DNA of 64,000 nucleotides from Simiduia agarivorans SA1 = DSM 21679 (lineage in GTDB: Bacteria; Pseudomonadota; Gammaproteobacteria; Pseudomonadales; Cellvibrionaceae), in NCBI RefSeq assembly GCF_000305785.2, contig NC_018868.3, positions 3,642,270 through 3,706,269 of the forward strand, in the 5' to 3' direction. Made by a program: the position numbers and the translations under genes. Below the pieces are notes generated by a model that was not told the origin of the DNA, searched no databases, and saw only the letters and a list, made by a program, of their open reading frames with translations. Below are positions 36,450 through 46,616 of the stretch, in pieces; position 1 is the stretch's first letter, and each line of letters begins with the position of its first letter.

Positions 36450-37442
36450 TCAGCGCCGATTGGGTGTGGATTTACGCACCACAAACTCGTAGGGCAGGAC
36501 GATTTCGCTGTTTTGCAGTTCACGGCCTTCAATCAGGGTCAGCAGGGACTGAAAGGCCGTTTTGCCCAGTTCTTCCGCCGGTTGGGCCACGGTAGTGAGC
36601 GCGGGGTCGCTGTAGCGGGCAAATTCAATGTCGTCAAAACCGGTGATAGACATGTCCTCCGGCACCCGTATTCCGGCAGTGCGCAGGCCCTGAATGGCGC
36701 CAATGGCCATTTCGTCGTTCATGGAAAAAATTGCTGAAGGGCGCTCTTTCATGCGCGCGAAATGGCTGGCGGCTACCACGCCGGAGCGCAGAGTGAAGTC
36801 GCCGTAGACCACCAGATTTTTGTCGAAAGGTATACCGGCCGCTTCAAGTGCCTGCATGTAGCCCTTGTAGCGGTCGATGGTGTGGGGGTTGTCGGCCTTG
36901 CCGGCAATCACGCCAATACGGGTGTGGCCCTGACCAATCAGATACTCCATCACCGCCTGGGCGGCACCGGCGTTATCGATGCGCACCGAGGCATAAGGCG
37001 TGTTTTCACAGCCACAGGCATTGACCATGGGGATGTGCGGGTTGGGTTCGAGCGACACGCCAGGAATGTGGGGGCGCAATTGCAAAACCCCGTCAGATTG
37101 ACGGGTTTCCACCAGATTCACATAGTCCTTTTCGCGCTTGACGGAATCGCGGGTATCGCCCAGCAATACGGCGTAGCCTGCCTGCTGCGCAGCATCCTCA
37201 ATGCCCCGGATTACGGTGGAGAAGAACAGGTTGGCGATATTCGGCACCAGTACCACAATGGAATAGGAGCGCACGGCGCGGAAATTGCGGGCCATCATAT
37301 TGGGCCGGTAATTTACCTTGGCGATAGCGGCCTGGACTTTCTCCAGTGCGGCTTTGGATACCTTGTCGGGGGTACTGAGTGCGCGCGACACAGTGGCAAT
37401 CGATACCCCTGCAATGCGGGCAACTTCGCGGATACTGGACAT
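36450..37442 (-). CDS. LacI-family transcriptional regulator of the mannan locus
   Basis: 330 residues. The N-terminal HTH (SSIREVARIAGVSIATVSRALSTPDKVSKAAL, then the hinge AIAKVNYRPNMMARNF) is followed by a periplasmic-binding-protein-like sensor (VVLVPNIANLFFSTVIRGIEDAAQ, NDEMAIGAIQGLR, SITGFDDIEFARYSDPALTTV). No other local regulator with an HTH of this kind lies inside the locus, and LacI operators have the same pattern of a palindrome with a central CG (AACCGGTT). A degenerate and a perfect site lie in its own promoter region, shared with the symporter, which suggests autoregulation. The effector is unknown; a mannose or mannobiose derivative is likely. Confidence 0.9.
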   Translation of the reverse strand: MSSIREVARIAGVSIATVSRALSTPDKVSKAALEKVQAAIAKVNYRPNMMARNFRAVRSYSIVVLVPNIANLFFSTVIRGIEDAAQQAGYAVLLGDTRDSVKREKDYVNLVETRQSDGVLQLRPHIPGVSLEPNPHIPMVNACGCENTPYASVRIDNAGAAQAVMEYLIGQGHTRIGVIAGKADNPHTIDRYKGYMQALEAAGIPFDKNLVVYGDFTLRSGVVAASHFARMKERPSAIFSMNDEMAIGAIQGLRTAGIRVPEDMSITGFDDIEFARYSDPALTTVAQPAEELGKTAFQSLLTLIEGRELQNSEIVLPYEFVVRKSTPNRR

Positions 37443-37470
37443 AAGTGAGCCACTCCGATGGCAAATCCTG

Positions 37471-37484
37471 TGGAAACGGTTACA
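37471..37484. promoter_or_regulatory. Degenerate LacI-type operator
   Basis: TGGAAACGGTTACA, two changes from TGTAACCGGTTACA, 29 bp upstream of the lacI-type start. A candidate autoregulatory site. Confidence 0.55.
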
Positions 37485-37531
37485 GGGCGCAATTTACCTC
37501 ATACGGGAAATTGGTACTAGCCAAACGAATT

Positions 37532-37543
37532 GTAACCGGTTAC
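37532..37543. promoter_or_regulatory. LacI-type operator, copy 5
   Basis: Perfect palindrome GTAACCGGTTAC between the divergent regulator and symporter genes. Confidence 0.85.
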
Positions 37544-37685
37544 ATTATTAAAAAGCACCTGACTCAGTAGGCATAATCTGCTTTGTGGGTGATGTATCTA
37601 TGAAGGTTCCAGCGTGGCTGGCAACAGAATAATCAATCCGGCGGGTCGATTCAGAGGGGCACCCCGGTAACAACAGGATCAGCCA

Positions 37686-39542
37686 ATGCAGCTCGCTGTC
37701 ATCGACATCATTATCATCGGCTTATACATGGCCCTGTCTGTGGGGATTGGTGTATGGCTGAGCCGCAAGGCATCGCAGAATATCCGTACCTATTTTCTGG
37801 GTGGCAACCAGCTGCCCTGGTATTACCTGGGGTTGAGTAACGCCTCTGGTCAGTTCGACGTGGGCGGCACCATGTGGATGATTTATTTGTTATTCATCTA
37901 CGGCTTAAAGAGCGTTTATATTCCCTGGTTGTGGCCTGCGTTCAACCAGATATTCCTGATGGTTTTCCTGTCGCTCTGGCTGCGTCGCTCCAATGTGATG
38001 ACCGGCGCCGAATGGATCAGTTTCCGGTTTGGTAACAGTCGCGGCGCTGAATTTGCGCATCAGGTGATTGTGGTATTTGCGTTGTTGGTGGTGCTGGGGT
38101 ACCTCGCCTATAGTTTTGTGGGCGCTGGCAAGTTTGCGGCCGGTATCATGCCCTGGCAGTTGAGTGCAGACCCGCACACCAATGAAATTTTCTATGGTCT
38201 CATCTTAACGGCGATCACCACCGTTTACGTGGTGAAAGGTGGCATGTTTGGCGTGGTGCTCACCGAAGTGGTGCAGTTTTTCATCATGACGGTTGCCTGT
38301 ATCGCCATCGGGGTTATCGCCATGATGCAGGTGTCGCCCGAGATGCTCAGTGCAGCGGTGCCTGAAGGTTGGAGCAGTATGGCGGTCACCCATACGCTGG
38401 ATCTGGATTGGAGCGGCATTCTTGATTCTGCCAATCAGAAAATTATCAACGACGGCTGGTCGCTGTTCTCTGTATTTTTCATGCTGGTATTGCTCAAAGG
38501 GATTCTTCAATCCTTAGCGGGGCCGGCGCCGAACTATGATATGCAGCGTATTTTGTCGGCCCGCACTCCAGTGGAGGCCGCCAAAATGAGCGGCGTGGTG
38601 AGCCTCGTGCTGTTGTTTCCCCGCTATATGATGATCACCGGCCTGACGGTATTGGCGCTGGTATTTTTTGCCGAAGACCTGCGTGCCATGGGGCCGGATG
38701 TGGACTTTGAAGCGATACTGCCGTTCGCACTGGCTAACTATGTACCGGCGGGTTTGTTGGGCCTGGTGTTGGCGGGTTTGCTGGCCACCTTTATGTCTAC
38801 CTTTGCTGCTACCGTAAACGCCGCGCCTGCCTACGTGGTGAACGATGTGTACAAGCGCTACATCAATCCCGATGCCAGCCAGAAAACCTACGTGCGCCTG
38901 AGTTATGCGGTGAGCTTGTTTTTTGTAGTGTTGGGTACGGTGATCGGATTATTCGTCCCTTCGCTCAACGATTTTATTTTGTGGATGGTAAGTGCGCTCT
39001 ATGGCGGTTACACCGCGGCCAACATTCTCAAATGGTATTGGTGGCGCTTTAACGGTGTGGGCTATTGCCTGGGCATGCTCGCCGGCATTGTGGCGGCTAT
39101 TCCGCTGATGTTTACCGATGTGTCGCCGCTGTATGCCTTCCCGTTTCTGTTTGCTTTCTGTTTGTTGGCCAGTGTATTGGCCGCGCTTCTATCCAAACCC
39201 GACGATATGGACGTGCTCAAACAGTTTTACCTTAAAACCCGCCCCTGGGGGTTCTGGGCGCCGGTGCATACCGCGCTGGAACAAGAGCAACCCGGCATTC
39301 GCCGCAACACCGATTTCGTTCGCGACATGGTGAATTGTGCGGTGGGATTGGTGTGGCACACGGCACTGACCGCCGCCCCCATTTTCCTGGTGATTAAACA
39401 TTGGCCGGAGTTTTTCGTAGCAGTGGCGGTGATTGCGTGTGCCACCATTTATCTATACCTGAACTGGTATCGCCACCTGAAAAATACGCCGGAGGATGCG
39501 CCTGCTGAGCAGAATGATGTTGCGCTTTCTGCGGCCAGATAA
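37686..39542 (+). CDS. Sodium:solute symporter (SSS family)
   Basis: 618-residue inner-membrane transporter with about 13-14 hydrophobic helices. Family motifs include SVGIGVWLSRKASQNIRTYFLGG, LGLSNASGQFDVGGTMW, MTGAEWISFRFG and LVLAGLLATFMSTFAATVNAAPAYVV. AGGA lies 7 nt before the ATG. From its neighbours it probably imports mannose, mannobiose or mannosyl-glucose with sodium. An operator precedes it at 37532 and one follows at 39558, so the GH130 gene may have an additional promoter. Confidence 0.92.
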   Translation: MQLAVIDIIIIGLYMALSVGIGVWLSRKASQNIRTYFLGGNQLPWYYLGLSNASGQFDVGGTMWMIYLLFIYGLKSVYIPWLWPAFNQIFLMVFLSLWLRRSNVMTGAEWISFRFGNSRGAEFAHQVIVVFALLVVLGYLAYSFVGAGKFAAGIMPWQLSADPHTNEIFYGLILTAITTVYVVKGGMFGVVLTEVVQFFIMTVACIAIGVIAMMQVSPEMLSAAVPEGWSSMAVTHTLDLDWSGILDSANQKIINDGWSLFSVFFMLVLLKGILQSLAGPAPNYDMQRILSARTPVEAAKMSGVVSLVLLFPRYMMITGLTVLALVFFAEDLRAMGPDVDFEAILPFALANYVPAGLLGLVLAGLLATFMSTFAATVNAAPAYVVNDVYKRYINPDASQKTYVRLSYAVSLFFVVLGTVIGLFVPSLNDFILWMVSALYGGYTAANILKWYWWRFNGVGYCLGMLAGIVAAIPLMFTDVSPLYAFPFLFAFCLLASVLAALLSKPDDMDVLKQFYLKTRPWGFWAPVHTALEQEQPGIRRNTDFVRDMVNCAVGLVWHTALTAAPIFLVIKHWPEFFVAVAVIACATIYLYLNWYRHLKNTPEDAPAEQNDVALSAAR

Positions 39543-39557
39543 TTTTTTAGTTGAGTT

Positions 39558-39569
39558 GTAACCGGTTAC
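39558..39569. promoter_or_regulatory. LacI-type operator, copy 6
   Basis: Perfect palindrome GTAACCGGTTAC 60 bp upstream of the GH130 start, in the gap after the symporter. Confidence 0.85.
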
Positions 39570-39628
39570 TGCGTGGCGGTTTCAAGTCGAAATAAAACAA
39601 AACCTGATATTGAATGAGTAGTTTTGCC

Positions 39629-40807
39629 ATGTCTGATTTTAAACACCGTGCGCGTGCATTGATCGCGCAGCAAGATTCCCTGTTGAAACGGGGTAACGAA
39701 CCTATGCCTGTAAGCAACGGCGTGTATCAGCGGTGGCAACGGCCGGTCATCACGCGGGATCATGTGCCGGTGTCCTGGCGCTACGATTTTAATCCAGCCA
39801 CCAATCCCTTCCTGATGGAACGTCAGGGCATCAACGCCACGCTGAATGCCGGCGCGATTTTTTTCAACGGCAAATACTGCGTGGTTGTACGTGTGGAAGG
39901 CGATGATCGCAAATCATTTTTTGCTGTGGCCGAAAGCGATAACGGAGTGGATAACTTCCGCTTCCATGACAAACCTATCGTTATGCCCGAAACCGGCCGG
40001 CCCGACACCAACGTCTACGACATGCGTCTGACCGCTCATGAAGATGGTTGGATATACGGGCTTTTCTGCACCGAGCGAAAAGACCTGGATAAACCCAACG
40101 ATACCTCCGCGGCTGAAGCTCAGTGTGGCATCGCGAGAACCAAAGACCTGGTCACCTGGGAGCGCTTGCCTGATCTGGTCACCTACTCCGGTCAGCAACG
40201 GAACGTGGTGCTGCACCCGGAATTTGTCGATGGTCAATATGCACTTTATACCCGCCCTCAGGATGGCTTTATTTCTGTGGGCGCCGGCGGGGGAATCGGC
40301 TGGGGGCTGACTCCCACCATGGATGGCGCGGAAGTCAAGAAAGAAACCATTGTGGATGGCAAGGTTTATCACACCATCAAAGAAGTTAAAAACGGTCAGG
40401 GCCCTGCGCCCATTAAAACGGAGGCCGGCTGGCTGCATCTGGCCCATGGTGTACGCAATACCGCCGCCGGTTTGCGCTATGTGCTCTACGCGTTCATGAC
40501 TGACCTGAATGAACCCTGGAAAGTGATTCACCGCCCGGCGGGTCATCTGATTGCACCCGAGGGAAAGGAGCGCGTCGGTGACGTATCAAACGTGGTGTTT
40601 TCCAACGGGTGGATTGCGCGCGACGATGGCCAGGTGTTCATTTATTACGCCTCTTCCGACACCCGGTTACACGTAGCCACCAGCAGCGTGGCTCAGCTGA
40701 TAGATTACTGTAGGAATACCCCTGAAGATGGGTTGCGCTCAGCTACCAGTGTGCAGGCGCGGTTGGCGCTGATTGAAGCCAACCAGTCTTGTATGGCTGA
40801 TTTGTAA
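39629..40807 (+). CDS. mgp: 4-O-beta-D-mannosyl-D-glucose phosphorylase (GH130)
   Basis: 392 residues from the ATG at 39629. This five-bladed propeller enzyme phosphorolyses beta-1,4-mannosyl-glucose to mannose-1-phosphate and glucose in the cytoplasm. The catalytic Asp in [14 protein letters not shown] is residue 131 from this start, the same number as the catalytic Asp of the Bacteroides fragilis enzyme, which supports this start over the ATG at 39614. Other family features are [55 protein letters not shown] and [16 protein letters not shown]. It is followed directly by the epimerase gene that makes its substrate. Confidence 0.93.
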   Translation: MSDFKHRARALIAQQDSLLKRGNEPMPVSNGVYQRWQRPVITRDHVPVSWRYDFNPATNPFLMERQGINATLNAGAIFFNGKYCVVVRVEGDDRKSFFAVAESDNGVDNFRFHDKPIVMPETGRPDTNVYDMRLTAHEDGWIYGLFCTERKDLDKPNDTSAAEAQCGIARTKDLVTWERLPDLVTYSGQQRNVVLHPEFVDGQYALYTRPQDGFISVGAGGGIGWGLTPTMDGAEVKKETIVDGKVYHTIKEVKNGQGPAPIKTEAGWLHLAHGVRNTAAGLRYVLYAFMTDLNEPWKVIHRPAGHLIAPEGKERVGDVSNVVFSNGWIARDDGQVFIYYASSDTRLHVATSSVAQLIDYCRNTPEDGLRSATSVQARLALIEANQSCMADL

Positions 40808-42028
40808 GTGGCTATCACTGTGAGCAATAGTGCGAAAGAATTGTCGATGGCGTGTGAACAGGAGTTGGAAAATATCCTTGCCTGGTGGCGTACCCATACG
40901 CTGGATTCAGAGGGCTTTGTGGCAGAGCTGGATAATAATGGCCAGCGCAATGTGCACGCGGAAAAAGGCATTATCCTCAATACCCGTATCCTGTGGTTTT
41001 TCAGCGAGCTGGCCATTCAGAGGCCGGCGCTTGAATGCGGCGATCTGGCGGATCGGGCCTTTGACTATCTGACCGACCACTTTTTCGATGAAGAATACGG
41101 TGGGCTTTTCTGGAGCCTGGATGCGGCCGGTCAGATGTGTGGCGACAAAAAGCAGACTTACGCACAGGCATTTGGCATCTATGCACTAAGCGCCTATTAC
41201 CGTTTGACGAAAAAACCTGAGGCATTGGCGTTTGCAATGGATCTGTTTCGGCTGATTGAGCAGCATTGTCTGGATCGGGCGAGTGGCGGCTATGTGGAAG
41301 CCAAAAGCCGCCAATGGGAACCATTGGTTGATGTGCGCCTGTCGGCCAAAGATGACAATGCGCCGAAAACCATGAACAATCACCTGCATGTTTTAGAAGC
41401 TTATACCGGTCTCTACCTCGCCAACCCCACCCGGGAAACCGAACAGGCGCTGCGCAACAATATTCTGTGGATGTGCGAACGCATCGCCGATGCTGATACC
41501 GGCCATCTTAAGCTGTTTCTCGATATGCAGTGGAATGATCACTCCTCATGTTATTCCTATGGCCACGACATTGAAGCCAGCTGGTTGATATGTGAGGCGT
41601 TGGAAGTGTTGGGCGATGAGGTGCTGCTTAACCGATTCAGCCCGTTGGTGGTGAATTTAGCGAAGACCTGTTTGGCCGAGGGTATTGGTGAGCATGGTCA
41701 GGTGCTGGATAAATTCGATAAAACCAGCGGTGAGCGACATCCCGAATCTGAATGGTGGGTGCAGGCCGAAGCGATGGTGGGCTTTGTGAATGCCTGGCAG
41801 CTCACCGGCGACGAAAAATTTCTTAGGGCCACCGAAGCGGTCTGGGTTTATATCCAACAGTATCAATTGGATAAAAACCTGGGGGAGTGGTTCTGGTACT
41901 CAACCCTGGATCAGGCGCGCGGACATCAACATTATAAAATGGGCTTCTGGAAAGCACCCTATCACAATGGCCGGGCTATGCTGGAAGTAGCTAATCGACT
42001 CAGCGCTGCTTGCCAGAAATCAGAATAA
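40808..42028 (+). CDS. Cellobiose/mannobiose 2-epimerase
   Basis: 406 residues with a GTG start directly after the GH130 stop; a GTG at 40820 and an ATG at 40847 are possible alternatives. The alpha6/alpha6-barrel epimerase motifs are GIILNTRILWFFSELA, MNNHLHVLEAYT, YSYGHDIEASWLICEA and HQHYKMGFWKAPYHNGRAMLE, with the expected catalytic His residues. It epimerises beta-1,4-mannobiose to mannosyl-glucose (also cellobiose to glucosyl-mannose). Placement after the GH130 phosphorylase matches the known bacterial mannan pathway. Confidence 0.92.
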   Translation: MAITVSNSAKELSMACEQELENILAWWRTHTLDSEGFVAELDNNGQRNVHAEKGIILNTRILWFFSELAIQRPALECGDLADRAFDYLTDHFFDEEYGGLFWSLDAAGQMCGDKKQTYAQAFGIYALSAYYRLTKKPEALAFAMDLFRLIEQHCLDRASGGYVEAKSRQWEPLVDVRLSAKDDNAPKTMNNHLHVLEAYTGLYLANPTRETEQALRNNILWMCERIADADTGHLKLFLDMQWNDHSSCYSYGHDIEASWLICEALEVLGDEVLLNRFSPLVVNLAKTCLAEGIGEHGQVLDKFDKTSGERHPESEWWVQAEAMVGFVNAWQLTGDEKFLRATEAVWVYIQQYQLDKNLGEWFWYSTLDQARGHQHYKMGFWKAPYHNGRAMLEVANRLSAACQKSE

Positions 42029-42043
42029 TAAGGAATAGAGAAT

Positions 42044-43624
42044 ATGAAGCACATAGGCCCACATTTGTTCTGTCTGGGGTTGCTGATGCTGCTTGGCTGC
42101 GGCGAAAAACCGGCGCCTGCCGTGGAAGCGGCACCTGCTGCGGCTGAGCTGACCGGGGCAACATCGGGATTTGATACGTTTATCCAGCGTAAAGAACACC
42201 AGCTTTTTGACGGAGAAAAACCGTTTCGCTTTTTTGGTTTGCACGCCACCGAGTTGCACAGAATTGAAGATGATGTCCGCTCAAAGGCGAGTCAGATAGG
42301 CAAGTCGGATCATTTCAAATGGCCTACTGCCCGTGAGCAGGAAAACTGGGTGAAATCGCTGGTATGGAGCGGCCATACCGCTACCCGCATTTACGCCTTG
42401 AGCATTGACGATATCAGCCTTGCGCCTGATGTGCGCAAAAATATGCCTGCGCACGTGCTGTGGGATCAGGAAAGCCAGCGCCTGGTATTGAACGAGGACG
42501 GCATGCAGGTGCTGGATCGATTGGTCTATCTGGCGGATCTACACGGATTGAGATTGATCATTCCATTTGTTGATCACTGGAGCTGGTGGGGCGGAAAGCG
42601 GGAGCTGGCGTTGATGGCAGGCGAACCGGATATGGACGATAAAGTGACCGGGCCCATTTATGATATTAACAGTCAAACCTATGCGCTGTATCAGGATCTG
42701 ATACGGCAGGTTATTGGCCGTACGAACACGCTTACCGGCCGAAAATATTCTGAAGAAAAGGCTATTATGGCGTGGGAAACCGGTAACGAATTACGGGGTA
42801 CCAATGCTGAGTTTCTCGCCCAGACTGCTGCGCTGATTAAATCTTTGGCGCCGCATCAGCTGATTGTGGATGGTGATCAGCAGGCGGATTCCATCAACTT
42901 GCCTGATGAAGCCGTAGCGGTGGGCTCCGAATTTCTAGGCCTTGTCGATCCCAACGTGGATATCATGTCCAATCATTTTTACGGGGATTACATGTCGGCA
43001 GATGTAGTAACCCGTCAGGCCGATCTGGCAAAACAATACGGCAAGGTATTTTTTGTTGGGGAATACGGTTTGCAGCCCATGGAAACCATCCGCCAGGTCA
43101 CAGACGCCATCGTCGCTCACGAAGCCATTGGCGGTGCATTGATCTGGGGCTATCGTGGCCACCGTGAAGCGGGCGGCTTTTATTGGCACAAAGAAGGCGA
43201 CAGCGGGCACCTGAGTTACCATCTGCCGGGCTTTGCCGTAAATGCTGCAAACCAGGAGCAAGCTGTGGTTGAATTGATCCGTCAGGTGCAGGCCGGATTT
43301 GCCACCAATGAGCAACAGCGTCGCTTTGCCACCGAATGGCCCGATCCGGAAGCCCCATTGTTGCATCCCATTGGTCCGCAAGGACAAATAAACTGGATGG
43401 GCTCACCCATGGTACTGCGCTATAACCTGTACAAGGCCAACGCCAGAACTGAGTGGCATTTGTATCAGGCGGACCTGACCGATGGCAGCAACGGTTGGGA
43501 CCCGGCCATAATGAATTTGTATCAGGACAGCAATTGCCAGACGGGCGATCAATACCGGTTGACCGCGGTCAACCCAGCGGGCGAGTCGATTGGGTCTGAG
43601 ATACGGATTGCGAGCTGTAACTGA
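42044..43624 (+). CDS. GH5-like beta-mannan hydrolase, lipoprotein
   Basis: 526 residues with lipobox LMLLGC, so it is anchored in the envelope. A clan-A TIM barrel is indicated by Glu249 in AWETGNELRG (acid/base) and Glu340 in FFVGEYGLQ (nucleophile), plus RIYALSID, LRLIIPFVDHWSWWGG and NHFYGDY. The C-terminal 100 residues (INWMGSPMVLRYNLYKANARTEWHLYQ) look like an Ig-like accessory domain. The operon position after the phosphorylase and epimerase suggests it produces mannobiose or trims oligomannosides. The exact GH5 subfamily is uncertain. It starts 16 bp after the epimerase stop. Confidence 0.82.
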   Translation: MKHIGPHLFCLGLLMLLGCGEKPAPAVEAAPAAAELTGATSGFDTFIQRKEHQLFDGEKPFRFFGLHATELHRIEDDVRSKASQIGKSDHFKWPTAREQENWVKSLVWSGHTATRIYALSIDDISLAPDVRKNMPAHVLWDQESQRLVLNEDGMQVLDRLVYLADLHGLRLIIPFVDHWSWWGGKRELALMAGEPDMDDKVTGPIYDINSQTYALYQDLIRQVIGRTNTLTGRKYSEEKAIMAWETGNELRGTNAEFLAQTAALIKSLAPHQLIVDGDQQADSINLPDEAVAVGSEFLGLVDPNVDIMSNHFYGDYMSADVVTRQADLAKQYGKVFFVGEYGLQPMETIRQVTDAIVAHEAIGGALIWGYRGHREAGGFYWHKEGDSGHLSYHLPGFAVNAANQEQAVVELIRQVQAGFATNEQQRRFATEWPDPEAPLLHPIGPQGQINWMGSPMVLRYNLYKANARTEWHLYQADLTDGSNGWDPAIMNLYQDSNCQTGDQYRLTAVNPAGESIGSEIRIASCN

Positions 43625-43636
43625 CGCCACGAAACA

Positions 43637-43658
43637 GCGCCTCAGGGCGCCGTTTTTA
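43637..43658 (+). terminator. Terminator between convergent GH5 genes
   Basis: Stem GCGCC/GGCGC with a TCAG loop, followed by CG and five T. It overlaps the stop codon of the opposing GH5 gene. Confidence 0.65.
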
Positions 43659-44973
43659 TTGGGCCAATCCTTATCCTATCCGCATGTCGCCTGATAATGC
43701 TGAGCGTAGTGCTGTCACTATCAAACACCCCATTCAAACCCTGCGGTTCCTGCGGCGGGTCACCCAGATAATCATCCCCGGGTGCCCAGAGCTCCGGATT
43801 GGCGCCCGCTCGCCCGGCTCCTGCGAAGGCCCAGAAGTTCGTACCCGCAAAAGCCTTGCCGGTATTTTCTTCAATGAATTCGAACACGGTACGGTAGTAG
43901 TCATCTCGGTATAGGGTGCTGGTTTCCGGCGCGAGTTCGCCTTCATCGCGTTCGGCGCCAAATTCTTCCAGCACCAAGGGTTTGCCGAGTTGCATAGCCA
44001 TGGCGTTGTGCTCGCGCAAATAGTTCAACGCGTTGGTCTTGGCCGTTTCGATGGTGGTCTCGGCGTTGTGAATATCAAACCAGCCCCAGTTTTTAATCCA
44101 GAGGTGTACGGTCATGTAATCCACGTAGGGACTCTGGTGTGCGCGCAGGTAGGTGTCTTTTGATTCCTGGCTGCCCTTGATCCCTTCACTGCCGGTGCTC
44201 ACAAGTTGGTTGGGCGCGAGCGATTTAATCAGGCGGGCGCTGGTGTCGATCCATGCCACGTAAGCGTCCGCACGCGACTGGCTGTATTCATTGCCGCCGG
44301 GCCTGGGTTCATTGGCGAGCTGCCAGCTCATGATGGTAGGGTCATCTTTATAGGCAATACCATTCACGCTGTTCACGCGGTTGACCAGCTGCCGGATGAC
44401 GGATTGGTAATGAGCCTGGCAGCCACTACAGGTGTAAAAGTCGGCGCTGGATTCCATATAGTCATCCCAACGGCCGGTGGTGTCCGGGTCGAGCAGTGGC
44501 GTACCGGAAAACCACTGATTGTATTGGGTCATGCCGCCCGACCATTGCCAGAAATTGGTGAGAAACAGAACCACTTTCATGTCGCGTTTGCCGGCCTCTG
44601 CCAGAAATCTATCCAGTCCTTTTACCAGAGTGGCGTCCAGCGTGCCCTCGGCGTCCAGCATCGCAGGCGTGACCGCGCGCGTCAGTTCGCTTTTTTCACT
44701 TACCGCCAACACCCGCAGATTGGTGATTTTGTGCGCTGCCAGAAAATCGAGCTCAGCCGATAGGCGGGCAGGGTCTTCAGCACCCACATAGGCGCCATAC
44801 CAATAGTTGGTTCCTGCGAAACGGTAAGGTTGGTCATCCAGTAAAAATTGAGTGCCTTCGACTTTCACAAAGTGGGATACCGCCTCCGGAGTCGGTGGGG
44901 ATGTGGTACCCGGTTCGCTGCATGCCAAAACATGTAAAACAACTAAGGGGGTGAACAGCATTTTTTTTATCAT
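43642..44973 (-). CDS. GH5_7-type endo-beta-1,4-mannanase, lipoprotein
   Basis: 443 residues with a lipoprotein signal (VVLHVLAC). The TIM barrel has Glu222 in LANEPRP (acid/base) and Glu337 in VLEEFGAE (nucleophile), with the GH5_7-like segments FAGTNYWYGAY, VVLFLTNFWQWSGGMTQYNQW and FAGTNFWAFAGAGR. It is last in the operon fructokinase-pgi-mannanase and overlaps the pgi stop by 4 bp (ATGA), an unusual coupling of an export enzyme to central metabolism. It likely cleaves mannan or gluco/galactomannan at the cell surface. Confidence 0.9.
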   Translation of the reverse strand: MIKKMLFTPLVVLHVLACSEPGTTSPPTPEAVSHFVKVEGTQFLLDDQPYRFAGTNYWYGAYVGAEDPARLSAELDFLAAHKITNLRVLAVSEKSELTRAVTPAMLDAEGTLDATLVKGLDRFLAEAGKRDMKVVLFLTNFWQWSGGMTQYNQWFSGTPLLDPDTTGRWDDYMESSADFYTCSGCQAHYQSVIRQLVNRVNSVNGIAYKDDPTIMSWQLANEPRPGGNEYSQSRADAYVAWIDTSARLIKSLAPNQLVSTGSEGIKGSQESKDTYLRAHQSPYVDYMTVHLWIKNWGWFDIHNAETTIETAKTNALNYLREHNAMAMQLGKPLVLEEFGAERDEGELAPETSTLYRDDYYRTVFEFIEENTGKAFAGTNFWAFAGAGRAGANPELWAPGDDYLGDPPQEPQGLNGVFDSDSTTLSIIRRHADRIRIGPIKTAP

Positions 44974-46616
44974 TGGTGTGCATCCTTGTAGCGTTGGATC
45001 AGTGCATTGGTGGAAGGGTCGAACGCTGTTGCGGCATCGGTCGTCAATACGGGGAGTATTTCATTGCACAGCTGCTTGCCCAGCTCAACGCCCCATTGAT
45101 CAAAGGCATTGATATTCCAGATAGCACTCTGCACAAATACCTTATGCTCATAGAGAGCAATAAGGGCGCCCAGATTTTCCGGCGTCAAACAGTGCATGGT
45201 GATGGTGGTGGAGGGGCGGTTGCCAGGCATCATTTTGTGTGGCGCGAGGGCGCAGGCCTCTGCATCCGGTATGCCCATTTGCCTGAACTCCTGCTCTGCC
45301 TGCACGCGTGACTTGCCCAGCATCAAAGCACGTGATTGGCTCAGACAATTGGCTACCAGTTGTGCTTGATGGTGTTTCAGCGTTTCAGTATCTATCGCAG
45401 AAACGGCAGGTGTGGTTAGTGGCAGAATAAAGTCGACGGGTACGATGCGTGTACCTTGGTGTAACAATTGGTGAAATGAGTGCTGACCGTTGGTGCCTAC
45501 TTCGCCCCAGATTATCGGGCCGGTATGGCCGCTACTGGCTGTGCCCTGCAGTGCAACAGTTTTTCCATTGGATTCCATATCCAGCTGCTGAATATATTTG
45601 GTGAAACTGCCGAGATAGTGGCTGTAAGGCAGAATCGCATGGGTATCACAATGCCAATAGTTGATGTAGAAGATGCCGAGCACGGCCATGATTACCGGCA
45701 TATTTTCTAACAGCGGGGCGCTTGCAAAATGTTGGTCCATTGCCTCTGCGCCTGCGAGCAGTTGCTCGAATACGGGCATGCCACAGGCCAGCGCAATGGG
45801 CAATCCAATCGCAGACCAGAGTGAATAGCGGCCGCCCACCCAATCCCATAGAGGAAAGATATTATCTGGTGTTATGCCAAAGTCGACCGCTCGCGCCACG
45901 GCGGAAGACACAGCAACAAAATGTTTCGCTGTGGCGTCCTCTGTGCCGGCGGCTGCCAACAACCAGCGGCGTGCAGTGCGGGCGTTTGTGAGTGTTTCTG
46001 CGGTGGTAAAGGTTTTGGAAGCCACCACGAACAGGGTAGTGGCCGGATTCAGCTTATCCAGTGTTTGCGCCAGATCTGCGCCATCTACATTGGATACAAA
46101 ATGTAAATTTACCTGAGTCTGATAGGGCGCCAGTGCTTCGGTAACCATTTGTGGTCCAAGATCGGAACCGCCAATGCCGATATTGACTACGTCGGTGATG
46201 GACAGATGACTGAACCCGCGCCATTGTCCTGAATGTATAGCGTCTACAAATGTCGCCATGCGATCCAAGGTGTTCGACACATCGGTTTGCAAGTGGCCCA
46301 GTGTAGGGTGCGCATGTCGTGCGCGAAGTATGCTGTGAAGTACCTGGCGCTGTTCTGTGTGGTTGATCACTTCACCGTTGAACATGGCATCTCGTTTTGT
46401 GATCAGATCTGCCGATTCAGCCAATTGGATCAGTACATTGAGCGCATTGGCATCTACCCGGTGCTTAGAAAAGTCGGCATGCAGTCCTGCAGCCTGGCAG
46501 TTGAATGCTTGTACGCGATTGGGATCGTGGTCGAACAATTGAGTGGTTGGCACCTGTGCCAATCGCAATTGGTGTTGCACGAGCGCGTGATGAACGGGGC
46601 TATCAGGTGTAAACAT
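44970..46616 (-). CDS. pgi: Glucose-6-phosphate isomerase
   Basis: 548 residues from the ATG at 46616, close to the E. coli length; GGAAA lies 8 nt before this ATG and would be too near the one at 46622. Motifs are IGIGGSDLGPQMV, VASKTFTTAETLTNA, WDWVGGRYSLWSAIGLP, GEVGTNGQHSFHQLLHQGT and INAFDQWGVELGKQL. It interconverts fructose-6-phosphate and glucose-6-phosphate. It overlaps the fructokinase gene by 14 bp and the mannanase by 4 bp. With the kinase it feeds mannose-derived fructose-6-phosphate into glycolysis or the Entner-Doudoroff route. Confidence 0.97.
   Translation of the reverse strand: MFTPDSPVHHALVQHQLRLAQVPTTQLFDHDPNRVQAFNCQAAGLHADFSKHRVDANALNVLIQLAESADLITKRDAMFNGEVINHTEQRQVLHSILRARHAHPTLGHLQTDVSNTLDRMATFVDAIHSGQWRGFSHLSITDVVNIGIGGSDLGPQMVTEALAPYQTQVNLHFVSNVDGADLAQTLDKLNPATTLFVVASKTFTTAETLTNARTARRWLLAAAGTEDATAKHFVAVSSAVARAVDFGITPDNIFPLWDWVGGRYSLWSAIGLPIALACGMPVFEQLLAGAEAMDQHFASAPLLENMPVIMAVLGIFYINYWHCDTHAILPYSHYLGSFTKYIQQLDMESNGKTVALQGTASSGHTGPIIWGEVGTNGQHSFHQLLHQGTRIVPVDFILPLTTPAVSAIDTETLKHHQAQLVANCLSQSRALMLGKSRVQAEQEFRQMGIPDAEACALAPHKMMPGNRPSTTITMHCLTPENLGALIALYEHKVFVQSAIWNINAFDQWGVELGKQLCNEILPVLTTDAATAFDPSTNALIQRYKDAHQ

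Noticed and set aside
36762..37448. Plus-strand open frame (228 codons) opposite the LacI gene
   Set aside because: Antisense to a clear LacI regulator, with no homology features of its own.
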